From Streptomyces sp. LBL (GTDB taxonomy: Bacteria > Actinomycetota > Actinomycetes > Streptomycetales > Streptomycetaceae): a stretch of 64,000 nt of DNA. Position 1 is the stretch's first letter, and each line of letters opens with the position of its first letter. Location: the NCBI RefSeq assembly GCF_029893585.1, contig NZ_JARXYX010000022.1, forward strand, positions 62,001 to 126,000, given 5' to 3'. Below the pieces are notes generated by a model. It saw nothing but the letters and a program-made list of their open reading frames with translations. It was not told where the DNA came from and searched no databases. This document shows positions 1 to 8,249 of the stretch, one piece after another. The position numbers were made by a program, and so were the translations under genes.

Positions 1-1355
1 GTGTTGAAGGCGAAGTCGTGGTGCGGGCTCTGCGAGGGCGGGGGCGGCGGCAGCACGACGTGGGCGTGGCGCGAGGTCTCGTTGAGGTACGGGTCGACGC
101 TGACCATGAAGTCCAGCGAGTCCAGCGCCTTGTCGAGCCGGTCGCCGTCGGGTGCGGACAGGACCGGGTTGGCGGCGACGGCGATCAGCGCCCGGACCGG
201 CTCGCCCGCCCCGGTGGCGGTGTCGATCTCCTCGGCGAGCACGGACAGCGGCAACTCCCCTTTCGCCTCGGGGTGCTGACCGACCCGTGAGCGCCAGCGC
301 CCGAGCGCGAAGCCGCGGCCGGGCCCGGCGGGCCGGGGTGTCCGGTCGGTGGCCGCCTGCGGGAAGAGGGCGCCGCCGGGCCGGTCGAGATTGCCGGTGA
401 GGATGTTGAGGACGTCCACGAGCCAGCTGGCCAGGGTGCCGTGCTGGACCGTGCAGCTGCCGATGCGGCCGTAGACGGCGGCGGTGGGGGCGGCGGCGAG
501 TTCACGGGCGAGGGCGCGGATGGTCGCCGCGTCGACGTCACAGGCGCCGGTCACGGCCTCTGGCGTGAAGTCCCGTACGGCGTCCCGGAGTTCTTCGGTG
601 CCCTGCACATGCGGTGTCAACGCGCCGAGTTCCACGAGCTCTTCCTCGAAGAGGACGTACGCCATCGCGGCGAGCAGCAGGGCGTCGGTGCCGGGCCGGA
701 TCGCGATGTGCCGGTCGGCGAGGCGCGCGGTACGGGTGTGGCGCGGGTCGATGACCGAGAGGGTGCCGCCGCGGGCCTTGAGCGCCTTGAGCTTGCCGGG
801 GAAGTCGGGGGCGGTGCACAGACTCCCGTTGGATTCCAGGGGGTTGGCGCCGATGAGGAGGAGATGGTCGGTGTGGTCGAGGTCGGGTACGGGGATCGCG
901 TTGGCGTCACCGTAGAGCAGGCCGCTGGAGACGTGCTTGGGCATCTGGTCGACCGTGGAGGCGGTGAAGAGGCTGCGGGTGCCGAGCCCGGCGATGAGCA
1001 CGGGCGGGTAGAGGGCGCCGGCCATGGTGTGCACGTTGGGGTTGCCGAGGACGACACCGACGGAGTTCGGGCCGTACCGCTCGATCACCGGACGCATCCC
1101 GGTGGCGACCGCGTCGAAGGCCTCCTCCCAGGTGGCCTCCCGAAGCTCACCGTCCTTGCGGACCAGCGGGGCGCGCAGCCGGTCGGGATCGCCGTCGACG
1201 GCCCCGAAGGCGGCCCCCTTGGGGCAGATGAACCCCCGGCTGAACACGTCGTCCCGGTCACCGCGGGCGCCGGTCACCCGGGTCCCCTCGACCGTGAGGG
1301 TGAGACCGCAGGTGGCCTCGCACAGGGGGCAGATACGCAGGGCGGTGCGGGACAC
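1..1355 (-). CDS. Molybdopterin oxidoreductase (formate dehydrogenase/nitrate reductase-like), 3' end outside window
   Basis: The minus strand is open from a GTG at 1355 to the window edge, about 451 codons, so the C-terminus is missing. The start follows a GGGAGG ribosome site at about 6 nt spacing. The N-terminus has the 4Fe-4S ligand pattern CPLCEATC followed about 30 residues later by FICPKGAA. It is followed by motifs typical of the bis-MGD catalytic subunit, such as LIGANPLESN and VIDPRHTRTA, and near the edge by AANPVLSAPDGDRL. Family members transfer electrons to or from formate, nitrate or similar small substrates in the cytoplasm; the substrate cannot be set here. No twin-arginine signal is present. 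The gene is transcribed away from the TetR gene at 1452. The family call is firm; the specific enzyme is not. Confidence 0.85.
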   Translation of the reverse strand, partial: MSRTALRICPLCEATCGLTLTVEGTRVTGARGDRDDVFSRGFICPKGAAFGAVDGDPDRLRAPLVRKDGELREATWEEAFDAVATGMRPVIERYGPNSVGVVLGNPNVHTMAGALYPPVLIAGLGTRSLFTASTVDQMPKHVSSGLLYGDANAIPVPDLDHTDHLLLIGANPLESNGSLCTAPDFPGKLKALKARGGTLSVIDPRHTRTARLADRHIAIRPGTDALLLAAMAYVLFEEELVELGALTPHVQGTEELRDAVRDFTPEAVTGACDVDAATIRALARELAAAPTAAVYGRIGSCTVQHGTLASWLVDVLNILTGNLDRPGGALFPQAATDRTPRPAGPGRGFALGRWRSRVGQHPEAKGELPLSVLAEEIDTATGAGEPVRALIAVAANPVLSAPDGDRLDKALDSLDFMVSVDPYLNETSRHAHVVLPPPPPSQSPHHDFAFN

Positions 1356-1451
1356 GGGTCCTCCCGGTGGGCGGCGGCAGCGGTGACGCACGGACTCGGG
1401 CCGAGCATACCGACCGGTAGGCACGCTGGGGAGGCCGCTCCGCGGGCGACC

Positions 1452-2069
1452 TCAGTCCAGCACCCTCGCCAGATACGCCCGCAGCATCTCCCGGGTCTCC
1501 TCGATGATCCTTGCGTCACCCTCCGGTGCGACCCGGAAGGCCAGGTGGACCAGGGTGTCGGCGGTCTCCACGGCGACGAGGAAGACGCGGCGCAGGTCCT
1601 CGTCCGGTGCACGGTCGAGGTAGCCGGAGAGCAGTTCGGTGAGGCGGTCGGCGACGCGGTGGTTGGGCTCGGCGTAGCGGGCTCCGACCGGGATCTGGTT
1701 GCCGAAGTCGACGAGCGAGAAGCCGGGCGCGGTGCGCTTCATGGCGAGGTACTCGTCGAGGACGGCGTCCACCGCCGTCCGCCAGCCGCCCTCTCCGGTC
1801 TCTTCGAGGCGTTCGGTGACCCGCTCGGCGTAGCGCTCCAGGTTGCGCTGGGCGAGCGCGTCGGCCATCGCGCGCTTGTTGCCGAAGAAGCGGTAGACCG
1901 AGCCGATGGGGACTCCGGCGCGCAGGGCGACGGCCCGGGTGCTCAGCGCGTCGTAGCCGACCTCGTCGAGCAGATCGGCGCAGGCGTCGAGGATCCTGGT
2001 CAGCCGTTCGGCGCTGCGCCGTTGCACGGGCGCACGGCGGAGCGATGTGGCGTGGGGCACGGACTTCAT
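1452..2069 (-). CDS. TetR/AcrR family transcriptional regulator
   Basis: This 205-residue protein has a TetR N-terminal helix-turn-helix at about residues 15-60 (ILDACADLLDEVGYDALSTR, then VPIGSVYRFFGNKRAMADAL). The C-terminal ligand domain is of the kind usual in Streptomyces TetR proteins. The ATG at 2069 was chosen because it overlaps the stop of the upstream lipoprotein gene as ATGA and has GAAAGG in front; the much longer upstream open frame is antisense and repeat DNA. The ligand and targets are unknown. Coupling to a lipoprotein gene suggests the two are made together. Confidence 0.85.
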   Translation of the reverse strand: MKSVPHATSLRRAPVQRRSAERLTRILDACADLLDEVGYDALSTRAVALRAGVPIGSVYRFFGNKRAMADALAQRNLERYAERVTERLEETGEGGWRTAVDAVLDEYLAMKRTAPGFSLVDFGNQIPVGARYAEPNHRVADRLTELLSGYLDRAPDEDLRRVFLVAVETADTLVHLAFRVAPEGDARIIEETREMLRAYLARVLD

Positions 2070-2767
2070 GATGCCTTTCCGCCGCGGTCCGGGGAACCTC
2101 GTCCCGCAGTACGGACGGGAGTGCCGGACGTGCTCGGCGCGTGGTCCGAGGTCCCGGTGGGCGTGCTCAGCGCGTGGTCCGAGGTCCCGGTGGACGCCGG
2201 GTCCGAGGCCAACGAGGTGTCGATGGACGTACTCAGCGCGCCGTCCGAGGTCCCGGTGGACGCCGGGTCCGAGGCCGTGATGTCCGCGGTGCTCTCGACG
2301 GGTTCGCCGTCGGCGGCCCAGACCGTGCCGTCGTCGGCGTACAGGCGCGCGGTGAGGTGGTGGGTGCCGTGCCGGACGTAACGGGCCGAGAGGCGGTACC
2401 CGGGGGTGCGCAGCTTCGCGACGGGGATCCCGTCCACGAAGAGCCGGGCGACACCGCGGCCGGCCACCGCCTCCCCCTTGGCCGCGGCGGGCGAGAGGCG
2501 GAAGCGGCGGAGGGTCAGCCGCACGTTCCAGCCGTCGTCGTCCTCGGCGGGCTGCACCTCGATGCCGACGTCGGGCGCTTCCTTCCGGTCCACCTCGCGG
2601 TAGTGGCGTCCCTGCCTGTCCGTGTCGTCGAGGAGCTTGCCCACCGGTAAGGGCGAGTCCTCGTTCTTTCCGTTCTCCTGTGTACTGCCCGAGCCACAGC
2701 CCGCGGATCCGGTCAGCAGCAGGACACAGACCGCGAGCGCGGCGAGCTGTCTCCGCGTCCACGACAT
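2066..2767 (-). CDS. Secreted lipoprotein, unknown function, repetitive C-terminus
   Basis: The 233-residue protein starts with an n-region MSWTRRQ, a hydrophobic stretch and the lipobox LTGSAGC, so it should be lipid-anchored on the outer face of the membrane. The middle part (KEAPDVGIEVQPAEDDDGWN, later DGIPVAKLRTPG and YVRHGTHHLTARLYADDGT) reads as a beta-rich domain I do not recognise. The tail is low-complexity Ser/Thr/Asp/Ala made of imperfect repeats such as DPASTGTSD, matching the DNA repeat at 2133-2280. A GTG ten codons upstream (2797) with GGGGGAT before it is an alternative start. The stop overlaps the TetR start by 4 bases. Confidence 0.7.
   Translation of the reverse strand: MSWTRRQLAALAVCVLLLTGSAGCGSGSTQENGKNEDSPLPVGKLLDDTDRQGRHYREVDRKEAPDVGIEVQPAEDDDGWNVRLTLRRFRLSPAAAKGEAVAGRGVARLFVDGIPVAKLRTPGYRLSARYVRHGTHHLTARLYADDGTVWAADGEPVESTADITASDPASTGTSDGALSTSIDTSLASDPASTGTSDHALSTPTGTSDHAPSTSGTPVRTAGRGSPDRGGKAS
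2133..2280. repeat. In-frame imperfect tandem repeat in lipoprotein 3' end
   Basis: The core GTCCGAGGTCCCGGTGG occurs three times, with a longer shared block (GACGCCGGGTCCGAGGCC) following two of them. Repeat spacing keeps the reading frame, so copy changes would lengthen or shorten the Ser/Thr-rich tail of the lipoprotein. Confidence 0.75.
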
Positions 2768-2930
2768 GCGGGGGAGCGTAGAACACGAGTCCGACACCTC
2801 GTATCCCCCTGAAGGCTGGTTCCGGCCGATCGCGGTCGTCCTTCGTGAGGAGGAGGACGACGGATCTCTTGCGCCCGGGAAACCGCAATCCTACGGTGAT
2901 GCATAGGAATCAAACGCCGAGGGAGCGATC

Positions 2931-4256
2931 ATGAGCGGGGACGCGCGGAAGACCGCGGAGGGGCTGGGTCATCTGTCCGGATTCGGGAACGAGCACAGTT
3001 CTCAGGCCGTTCCGGGCGCTCTGCCCGAAGGCCGGAACTCGCCCCAGCGCGCCCCCCTCGGGCTGTACGCGGAGCAGCTCAGCGGTACGAGCTTCACCGA
3101 GCCCCGGGCGTACAACCGGCGCTCGTGGCTGTATCGGATCCGTCCTTCGGCCGCGCACCCGGCGTTCACCCGCACCGAGAACGGCTCGATCTGTACGGCC
3201 CCCTTCACCGAGGCGGTGCCCGACCCGAACCGGCTGCGCTGGGACCCGCTGCCGGAGCCCGCGCCGGGGACCGACTTCCTCGCGGGGCTGTGGACTGTCG
3301 GCGGCAACGGGGACGTGACCCAGCGCACCGGCATGGCCGTGCATCTCTACCACGCCAACGCGTCGATGGACCGGGTCTTCAGCGACGCCGACGGGGAGCT
3401 GCTGATCGTGCCGGAGCGCGGCGGACTGCTGCTGCGCACCGAGTTCGGGCTGCTGCATCTGGAGCCGGCACATATCGCGCTGATCCCGCGTGGTGTGCGC
3501 TTCCGTGTGGAGCTGCTGGATGCCTCGGCCCGCGGTTATGTGTGCGAGAACTACGGCGCCCCCTTCCGCCTTCCCGACCTCGGCCCCATCGGCGCCAACG
3601 GACTGGCCAACGCCCGCGACTTCCGGGCTCCGGTCGCCGCGTACGAGGACGTGGAGGGTCCGGTGGAGGTGGTCAACAAGTTCTGCGGCAACCTCTGGAC
3701 GGCCCGCTACGAGCACTCACCGCTCGACGTGGTCGCGTGGCACGGCAACCATGTGCCGTACACCTATGACCTGCGCCGGTTCAATGTGCTCGGCACCATC
3801 TCGTACGACCACCCGGACCCGTCGATCTTCACGGTGCTCACGTCGCCGAGCGACACCCCCGGGCTGGCCGGCGTCGACTTCGTCGTCTTCGCGCCACGCT
3901 GGCTGGTGGGCGAGGACACCTTCCGGCCGCCGTACTTCCACCGGAACGTGATGAGCGAGTACATGGGGCTGATCGAGGGCGCGTACGACGCCAAGACGGC
4001 CGGAAAAGGCGGCTTCGTGCCCGGGGGCGGCTCGCTGCACACCATGATGTCGGCGCACGGGCCGGACCGGGAGACGTTCGACCGGGCAAGCGCCGCCGAA
4101 CTGACGCCGCGGAAGGTCGACGACGGACTGGCGTTCATGTTCGAAACACGGTGGCCGGTGACGCTCACCGCCCACGCCGCCCGGGCGGAACACCTCCAGC
4201 AGCGCTACGACGACGTGTGGCAGGGCCTTGAGCGCCACTTCCGCCCGTTGCGCTGA
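2931..4256 (+). CDS. hmgA: Homogentisate 1,2-dioxygenase
   Basis: This 441-residue enzyme opens the ring of homogentisate to maleylacetoacetate, using Fe(II) and O2, in tyrosine and phenylalanine breakdown in the cytosol. It begins LSGFGNEHSSQAVPGALPEG, typical of the family. The iron ligands of the human enzyme (His335, Glu341, His371) map to His337 and Glu343 in YFHRNVMSEYMG and His376 in SAHGPD. Length matches the family (about 430-445). The ATG at 2931 has GAGGGAGC 3-9 nt upstream. It is divergent from the lipoprotein gene and followed 27 bp later by a GntR regulator. The later pathway enzymes (isomerase, fumarylacetoacetase) are not in this window. Confidence 0.97.
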   Translation: MSGDARKTAEGLGHLSGFGNEHSSQAVPGALPEGRNSPQRAPLGLYAEQLSGTSFTEPRAYNRRSWLYRIRPSAAHPAFTRTENGSICTAPFTEAVPDPNRLRWDPLPEPAPGTDFLAGLWTVGGNGDVTQRTGMAVHLYHANASMDRVFSDADGELLIVPERGGLLLRTEFGLLHLEPAHIALIPRGVRFRVELLDASARGYVCENYGAPFRLPDLGPIGANGLANARDFRAPVAAYEDVEGPVEVVNKFCGNLWTARYEHSPLDVVAWHGNHVPYTYDLRRFNVLGTISYDHPDPSIFTVLTSPSDTPGLAGVDFVVFAPRWLVGEDTFRPPYFHRNVMSEYMGLIEGAYDAKTAGKGGFVPGGGSLHTMMSAHGPDRETFDRASAAELTPRKVDDGLAFMFETRWPVTLTAHAARAEHLQQRYDDVWQGLERHFRPLR

Positions 4257-4283
4257 TCGCGGACGACCGGTACGGATAGCGCC

Positions 4284-5033
4284 GTGACCTCCTTCGCGCC
4301 TGACTCGATCGTCCTGAACCGCAAGCTGCCGCTCTGGTATCAGGTGTCGCAGTCGCTGCGCGCCTCGATACTCGGCCGCTCGCCCCAGGACCCGCTGCGG
4401 CTGCCGACCGAGGAGCAGCTCGCGGGGCACTACGGGGTGAGCGTGCTGACCATGCGGCAGGCGCTGAAGGAGCTGGAGGACGAGGGCCTGATCACCCGTC
4501 ACCGCCGACGCGGCACCTTCATCGAGCCGGACACCCGCAGAGGCACTCCCGTCCGGCTGCTGGGCTCGGTGGACGCGATCGTGGCCCAGCAGTCCGGCAT
4601 GGCGACGCGGCTGCTGGACCACGGCCGGGCGCCCGTGCCGGCCGAAGTCGCCGAGTACTTCCCGGACCTGGCCGAGGTGTCGACGTACCATCGCCTGCGC
4701 TGCGACGAGAAGACCGGCGAGCCGACCAACCACGCCCGCAACTACGTCCGCCCCGAACTCGCCGCCCGTATCGACCTCGACGACCTGGTCCGCCGGCCGA
4801 TGACCAAGATACTGCGGGATGCCGTCGGGGCGGACATCAGCCGCATCACGGACACGGTGGAGGCCCGCCTCGCGGACCCGGAAACGGCCCGCCTCCTCCA
4901 CGTCCCGCTGCTCAGCCCGATCCTGCACTGCACGGGCGTCACCTACGACACCGCCGGGCGCCCCTTGGACGTGGCCGTCATCCACTACCGGGGCGACCGC
5001 TTCTCGTTCACGGTGACACTGGACGCCACGTAG
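4284..5033 (+). CDS. GntR family regulator, HutC subfamily (UTRA domain)
   Basis: The 249-residue protein starts at a GTG. Residues about 15-80 form the GntR winged helix (PLWYQVSQSLRASILGR, LRLPTEEQLAGHYGVSVLTM, DEGLITRHRRRGTFI). The rest fits a UTRA effector-binding domain (STYHRLRCDEKTGEPTNHAR and the closing FSFTVTLDAT). HutC-type regulators usually bind small acids or sugars and repress neighbouring genes. Its position 27 bp after hmgA on the same strand makes control of homogentisate breakdown plausible, but this is inference and no operator was identified. Confidence 0.88.
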   Translation: MTSFAPDSIVLNRKLPLWYQVSQSLRASILGRSPQDPLRLPTEEQLAGHYGVSVLTMRQALKELEDEGLITRHRRRGTFIEPDTRRGTPVRLLGSVDAIVAQQSGMATRLLDHGRAPVPAEVAEYFPDLAEVSTYHRLRCDEKTGEPTNHARNYVRPELAARIDLDDLVRRPMTKILRDAVGADISRITDTVEARLADPETARLLHVPLLSPILHCTGVTYDTAGRPLDVAVIHYRGDRFSFTVTLDAT

Positions 5034-5113
5034 CGGCCGGTCCGGGTCCGGCGGATCGACGGGGACGCCCCGCCGGACAGGCCCCCGCCCCGCTGTCGTC
5101 GGCAAGTCGTACG

Positions 5114-6307
5114 ATGCCCAGCGTGACGCACGACGACGCTCCGCTGCTGGCGGACCTCATGCCGTGGTCCGTCGCACCGCCGCGGCTCGGCCGGGGGTGG
5201 CCGACGGGCCCCGACCCGGCATCCCTGAAGGCCCGTTGGGACGCCCTGATGAAGGCCGAGGGCCCCGACCGGGAGGCCCTGTTCGAGGCGACGCGTTCCC
5301 GCACACTCCACTCGGCCGTCGGACAGCTGCCGGGGCGGTCCGGGGGCACGGTGAAGCTGGTCCGCGCCGCGGGCCCGTGCCTGGAGCCGGTGCGCGTGCT
5401 GCGCGCCCCCTTCGACGAACAGTGGCTGATCCCCGACCACCGGCTGATCGACGCGGCCCGGCCCGAGCTGTGGCGGGTGGCGGACGAGCGCCAGATCTTC
5501 GTCACGGAGACCCCCGACGCCGCCGTCCCCCACCTCCTCGCCACCTCCCTGCTCCCGCTGCTGCGCCCCGGCCGTGTCCGCCCCCTCTACCGCCGCCCCG
5601 GCGGTGTGGAGCCCAACCTGGCGCCGGGCCTGCTGGACCACCTGGCCGACCGTCTCGGCCTCACCCCCACTCCGGTGGACCTGCTGGCCTGGACCGTGAC
5701 GGCGGTGAGTCCAGGCCTCACCGTCCCCCTCACCGAGGACCCGGAACTCTGGGCCCTCGGCGTCGAACTGGGCCACCGCACGCTCTGGCTGATGCGCCGC
5801 GACGGCGACCGCCCCAAGCTTCCCGGCGGCCGCCGCCCGTACGTCCGCGCCCCCCTGCCCTCTCTCCCCCGCTCTCGGCTCCGCCCGAACGGGGGGACCC
5901 CCGCCCTCACCGTGCGCTACGACCGCGACGAGGAGACCCTCCACCTCGACGAGGGCCGCATCTCTCCGGTCCCCCCGGAGGCCTGGGACTTCGAGGTGGC
6001 CGGCGTACGGGTCCTGGAGCAGTGGTTCGCGGCCCGCACGGCGGAGGCCGAACCGGGCACGCTGTCGGCGATCCGCCCGACCGCCTGGCCGCAGGCGTGG
6101 ACGTCGGAGGTCCTGGAGCTGATCACCGTGCTGGCGCTGCTCGCGGAACTCCGCCCGCGCCAGGAGGAGTTCACCGTGACGGCCCCGATCACGGCGCAGG
6201 AGCTGCGCGAAGCGGGCGTCCTGCCCGTGCCGGACACGGCCCGCAGACCGGCGTCGGTCCTCGACCACCACGAGGAGGGCCCGGAAGGCCAGTTCGCGTT
6301 GATCTAG
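5114..6307 (+). CDS. Orphan type ISP restriction-modification-like protein (C-terminal specificity domain family)
   Basis: The 397-residue protein starts MPSVTHDDAPLLADLMPWSV and contains LHSAVGQLPGRSG, WLIPDHRLIDAARPELWRVA, PLYRRPGGVEPNLAPGL and VPPEAWDFEVAGVRVLEQWF. These match what I recall of streptomycete proteins annotated as type ISP restriction/modification enzymes, related to the C-terminal target-recognition part of LlaBIII-like enzymes. I see no helicase, nuclease or N6-adenine methylase motif (no NPPY/DPPY, no DEAD-box) here or next door, so restriction activity by itself is unlikely. GTG at 5123 is an alternative start. The gene faces the TetR gene at 6519 across a minisatellite. 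Confidence 0.65.
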   Translation: MPSVTHDDAPLLADLMPWSVAPPRLGRGWPTGPDPASLKARWDALMKAEGPDREALFEATRSRTLHSAVGQLPGRSGGTVKLVRAAGPCLEPVRVLRAPFDEQWLIPDHRLIDAARPELWRVADERQIFVTETPDAAVPHLLATSLLPLLRPGRVRPLYRRPGGVEPNLAPGLLDHLADRLGLTPTPVDLLAWTVTAVSPGLTVPLTEDPELWALGVELGHRTLWLMRRDGDRPKLPGGRRPYVRAPLPSLPRSRLRPNGGTPALTVRYDRDEETLHLDEGRISPVPPEAWDFEVAGVRVLEQWFAARTAEAEPGTLSAIRPTAWPQAWTSEVLELITVLALLAELRPRQEEFTVTAPITAQELREAGVLPVPDTARRPASVLDHHEEGPEGQFALI

Positions 6308-6308
6308 T

Positions 6309-6469
6309 GCCGCGTGAGGTGCTGGTGCCACGTGAGCGCTGGCGCGACGTGAGCGCTGGCGCGACGTGAGCGCTGGTGCCACGTGAGCGCTGGTGCCACG
6401 TGAGCGCTGGTGCCACGTGAGCGCTGGTGCCACGTGAGCGCTGGTGCCACGTGAGCGCTGGTGCCACGA
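6309..6469. repeat. 17-bp minisatellite, about 8.5 copies
   Basis: Eight head-to-tail 17-bp units run from 6326 to 6461, preceded by a degenerate unit (6309-6325) and followed by a partial one. The main unit is TGCCACGTGAGCGCTGG; copies two and three begin CGCG instead of TGCC. Each main unit contains two abutting 6-bp palindromes, CACGTG and AGCGCT. The array fills the gap between two convergent genes and its period is not a multiple of three. There are no spacers between units. Confidence 0.95.
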
Positions 6470-6518
6470 CAGGCGCTGTTCGCCCCGTCGCGGCTCCACA
6501 ACCAGTGCTGTCGCGGTA

Positions 6519-7232
6519 CTACCTCCTGGGTTCGAAGCCGTCCAGTACGCGCTCCAGCATCCGGTCGAACACGGCGTCCATGTCGATCGGCCCCGTGTCC
6601 TCCATGAACGCCGCCGCCAGCCGCGGATACGCCCCGGCCGCCACCTGACTGCCCAGGTAGGCGATCCGCACCGCGTTCTCCTGCTCCTCCGACCAGGGCA
6701 GCGACCGCACCCGCTCGGCCGTGGACAGCTCGGTCGCCACGTACACCGTCACGCACCCGTTGAGCATCCCGAGCAGTTCCATCTTCGTGCCGTAGGGCGC
6801 GTCGAAGGGGTCCATGCAGGCCATGCAGTGCTCGAGATAGCGCAGGGCGTTGGGGCTGAAGCCGTAGACCGGTGACATCAACCGCGGTACCCAGGGGTGC
6901 CGGTGCATGAGAGCCCGCGTCTGGTACGCCACCCGGCGCATGTCGCCCCGCCAGTCGCCGCTCGGCTCCCACGGCTCGTGCTCCCCGCTGGCCGCGTCCA
7001 CCATGAGCTCGTACAGGTCCTCCTTACGGGGGACGTAGTTGTAGAGCGACATGGTGCCGCAGCCCAGCTCGGCCGCGACCTGCCGCATGGAGACGCCGTC
7101 CAGACCCTGCGCGTCGGCGATCCGCACCGCCGCCGCCGCGATGTCCGCGCGCGTGAACGCGGGCTTCGGCCCCCGGCCCGTCCGCTCGGGACGGGCCCAG
7201 ATCACTTCGGGTACGGCCGCTCGGCCCGCCAT
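6519..7232 (-). CDS. TetR family regulator of the adjacent ABC exporter
   Basis: This 237-residue protein carries the helix-turn-helix at about residues 28-75 (FTRADIAAAAVRIADAQGLD, VSMRQVAAELGCGTMSLYNY), followed by the C-terminal domain seen in TetR proteins next to drug exporters (PWEPSGDWRGDMRRVAYQTR). It is divergent from a DrrAB-like ABC transporter. Between the two start codons lies a perfect palindrome at 7261-7277, with a second copy just inside the transporter gene. The simplest reading is a drug- or metabolite-responsive repressor of the exporter and of itself. Confidence 0.88.
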   Translation of the reverse strand: MAGRAAVPEVIWARPERTGRGPKPAFTRADIAAAAVRIADAQGLDGVSMRQVAAELGCGTMSLYNYVPRKEDLYELMVDAASGEHEPWEPSGDWRGDMRRVAYQTRALMHRHPWVPRLMSPVYGFSPNALRYLEHCMACMDPFDAPYGTKMELLGMLNGCVTVYVATELSTAERVRSLPWSEEQENAVRIAYLGSQVAAGAYPRLAAAFMEDTGPIDMDAVFDRMLERVLDGFEPRR

Positions 7233-7260
7233 CGATCATCACCTCGACCTCCATCGTAGT

Positions 7261-7277
7261 TACGTACGGCGTACGTA
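7261..7277. promoter_or_regulatory. Perfect palindromic operator (7-3-7)
   Basis: TACGTACGGCGTACGTA is a perfect inverted repeat with 7-bp arms and a 3-bp centre. It lies 28 bp upstream of the TetR start and 18 bp upstream of the exporter ATG. Size and position fit a TetR-dimer operator covering both promoters. Confidence 0.8.
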
Positions 7278-7295
7278 GTGCGCTATGGTCGGCAC

Positions 7296-8249
7296 ATGAC
7301 TACTACGTACGCTGTACTTAGTGAAGGTCTGGAGAAGCGGTTCGGTGCTGTCCAGGCCCTGCGCGGGCTGGATCTCGCGGTGGCGAGCGGCACGGTCTGC
7401 GGAGTTCTCGGGCCGAACGGCGCGGGCAAGACCACGGCCGTACGACTCCTGACCACGCTGCTGCGGCCGGACGCCGGCTCGGCCCGGGTCGCCGGGCACG
7501 ACCTGGTCCGGGAGGCGGCGGCCGTACGGACGAAAATCGGCGTCACCGGGCAGTACGCGTCCGTCGACGGGGACCTCACGGGGCGCCAGAACCTCAGACT
7601 GTTCGCCCGGCTGCACCGGGTACGGGGGCCCGCCGGACGGGCCGGGGAGCTCCTCGACCGCTTCGGACTGACGGAGGCCGCCGACCGGCCCGCCGCCACC
7701 TACTCGGGCGGGATGCGCCGCCGGCTGGACCTGGCGGCGAGCCTCATCCGCCGCCCCGAGGTGCTGTTCCTGGACGAACCGACGACAGGGCTCGACCCGG
7801 CCAGCCGGAACCTGATCCATTCCGCCGTACGCGATCTCACCGCGGACGGCACGACCGTACTGCTGACCACGCAGTACCTGGAGGAGGCCGACCAACTCGC
7901 GGACGACATCGCCCTGGTGGACCGGGGCCGGGTGGCGCACAGGGGTTCGCCTGCCGCGCTGAAGGCGCTCATCGGCACGCATGTCGAGGTCGTCGTCGTG
8001 GGCGCGGAGGTCATGGCGAAGGCGGCGGGCGTCCTGGACCACCTCACCGGCGCCCGGCCGACGTTCGACCACGAGCGCAACGCCGTCGGCGCGGTCACCC
8101 GGGACTCCACGCTCACGCTCCCCCGGCTGGTGCGCGAACTGGACGCGGCGGGGGTGCCGTTGCTGGACGCGAGTCTGCGCCCGCCGACCCTCGACGACGT
8201 GTTCCTCCGGCTCACCGACGACCAGGACCTCAAGGAGGCGGCGGCATGA
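7296..8249 (+). CDS. ABC transporter ATP-binding protein, DrrA-like drug exporter
   Basis: The 317-residue ATPase has Walker A GPNGAGKTT, a Q-loop region near TGQYASVDGDLTGRQNL, signature YSGGMRRRLDLA, Walker B VLFLDEPTTGLD and an H-loop replaced by LLTTQYLEEAD. This layout and the C-terminal extension match the daunorubicin-resistance DrrA group, which powers efflux with a 6-helix permease. The ATG at 7296 was chosen over an in-frame GTG at 7278; no good ribosome site is visible, so a leaderless or very short leader is possible. An operator copy lies at codons 3-9. The stop overlaps the permease start by 4 bases. Confidence 0.93.
   Translation: MTTTYAVLSEGLEKRFGAVQALRGLDLAVASGTVCGVLGPNGAGKTTAVRLLTTLLRPDAGSARVAGHDLVREAAAVRTKIGVTGQYASVDGDLTGRQNLRLFARLHRVRGPAGRAGELLDRFGLTEAADRPAATYSGGMRRRLDLAASLIRRPEVLFLDEPTTGLDPASRNLIHSAVRDLTADGTTVLLTTQYLEEADQLADDIALVDRGRVAHRGSPAALKALIGTHVEVVVVGAEVMAKAAGVLDHLTGARPTFDHERNAVGAVTRDSTLTLPRLVRELDAAGVPLLDASLRPPTLDDVFLRLTDDQDLKEAAA
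7304..7320. promoter_or_regulatory. Second operator copy inside the exporter 5' end
   Basis: TACGTACGCTGTACTTA has the same 7-3-7 layout as the palindrome at 7261, with the left arm identical and one base changed in the right arm. The two sites are 43 bp apart, close to four helical turns, so two TetR dimers could sit on the same face. Confidence 0.65.

Noticed and set aside
441..2381. 646-codon plus-strand open frame
   Set aside because: Antisense to the molybdopterin oxidoreductase, TetR and lipoprotein genes, all with clear homology and ribosome sites. Valine/glycine-rich translation is typical of reverse-frame shadows in high-GC DNA.
6326..6461. Possible CRISPR array
   Set aside because: Units are contiguous 17-bp repeats with no spacers and no cas genes nearby.
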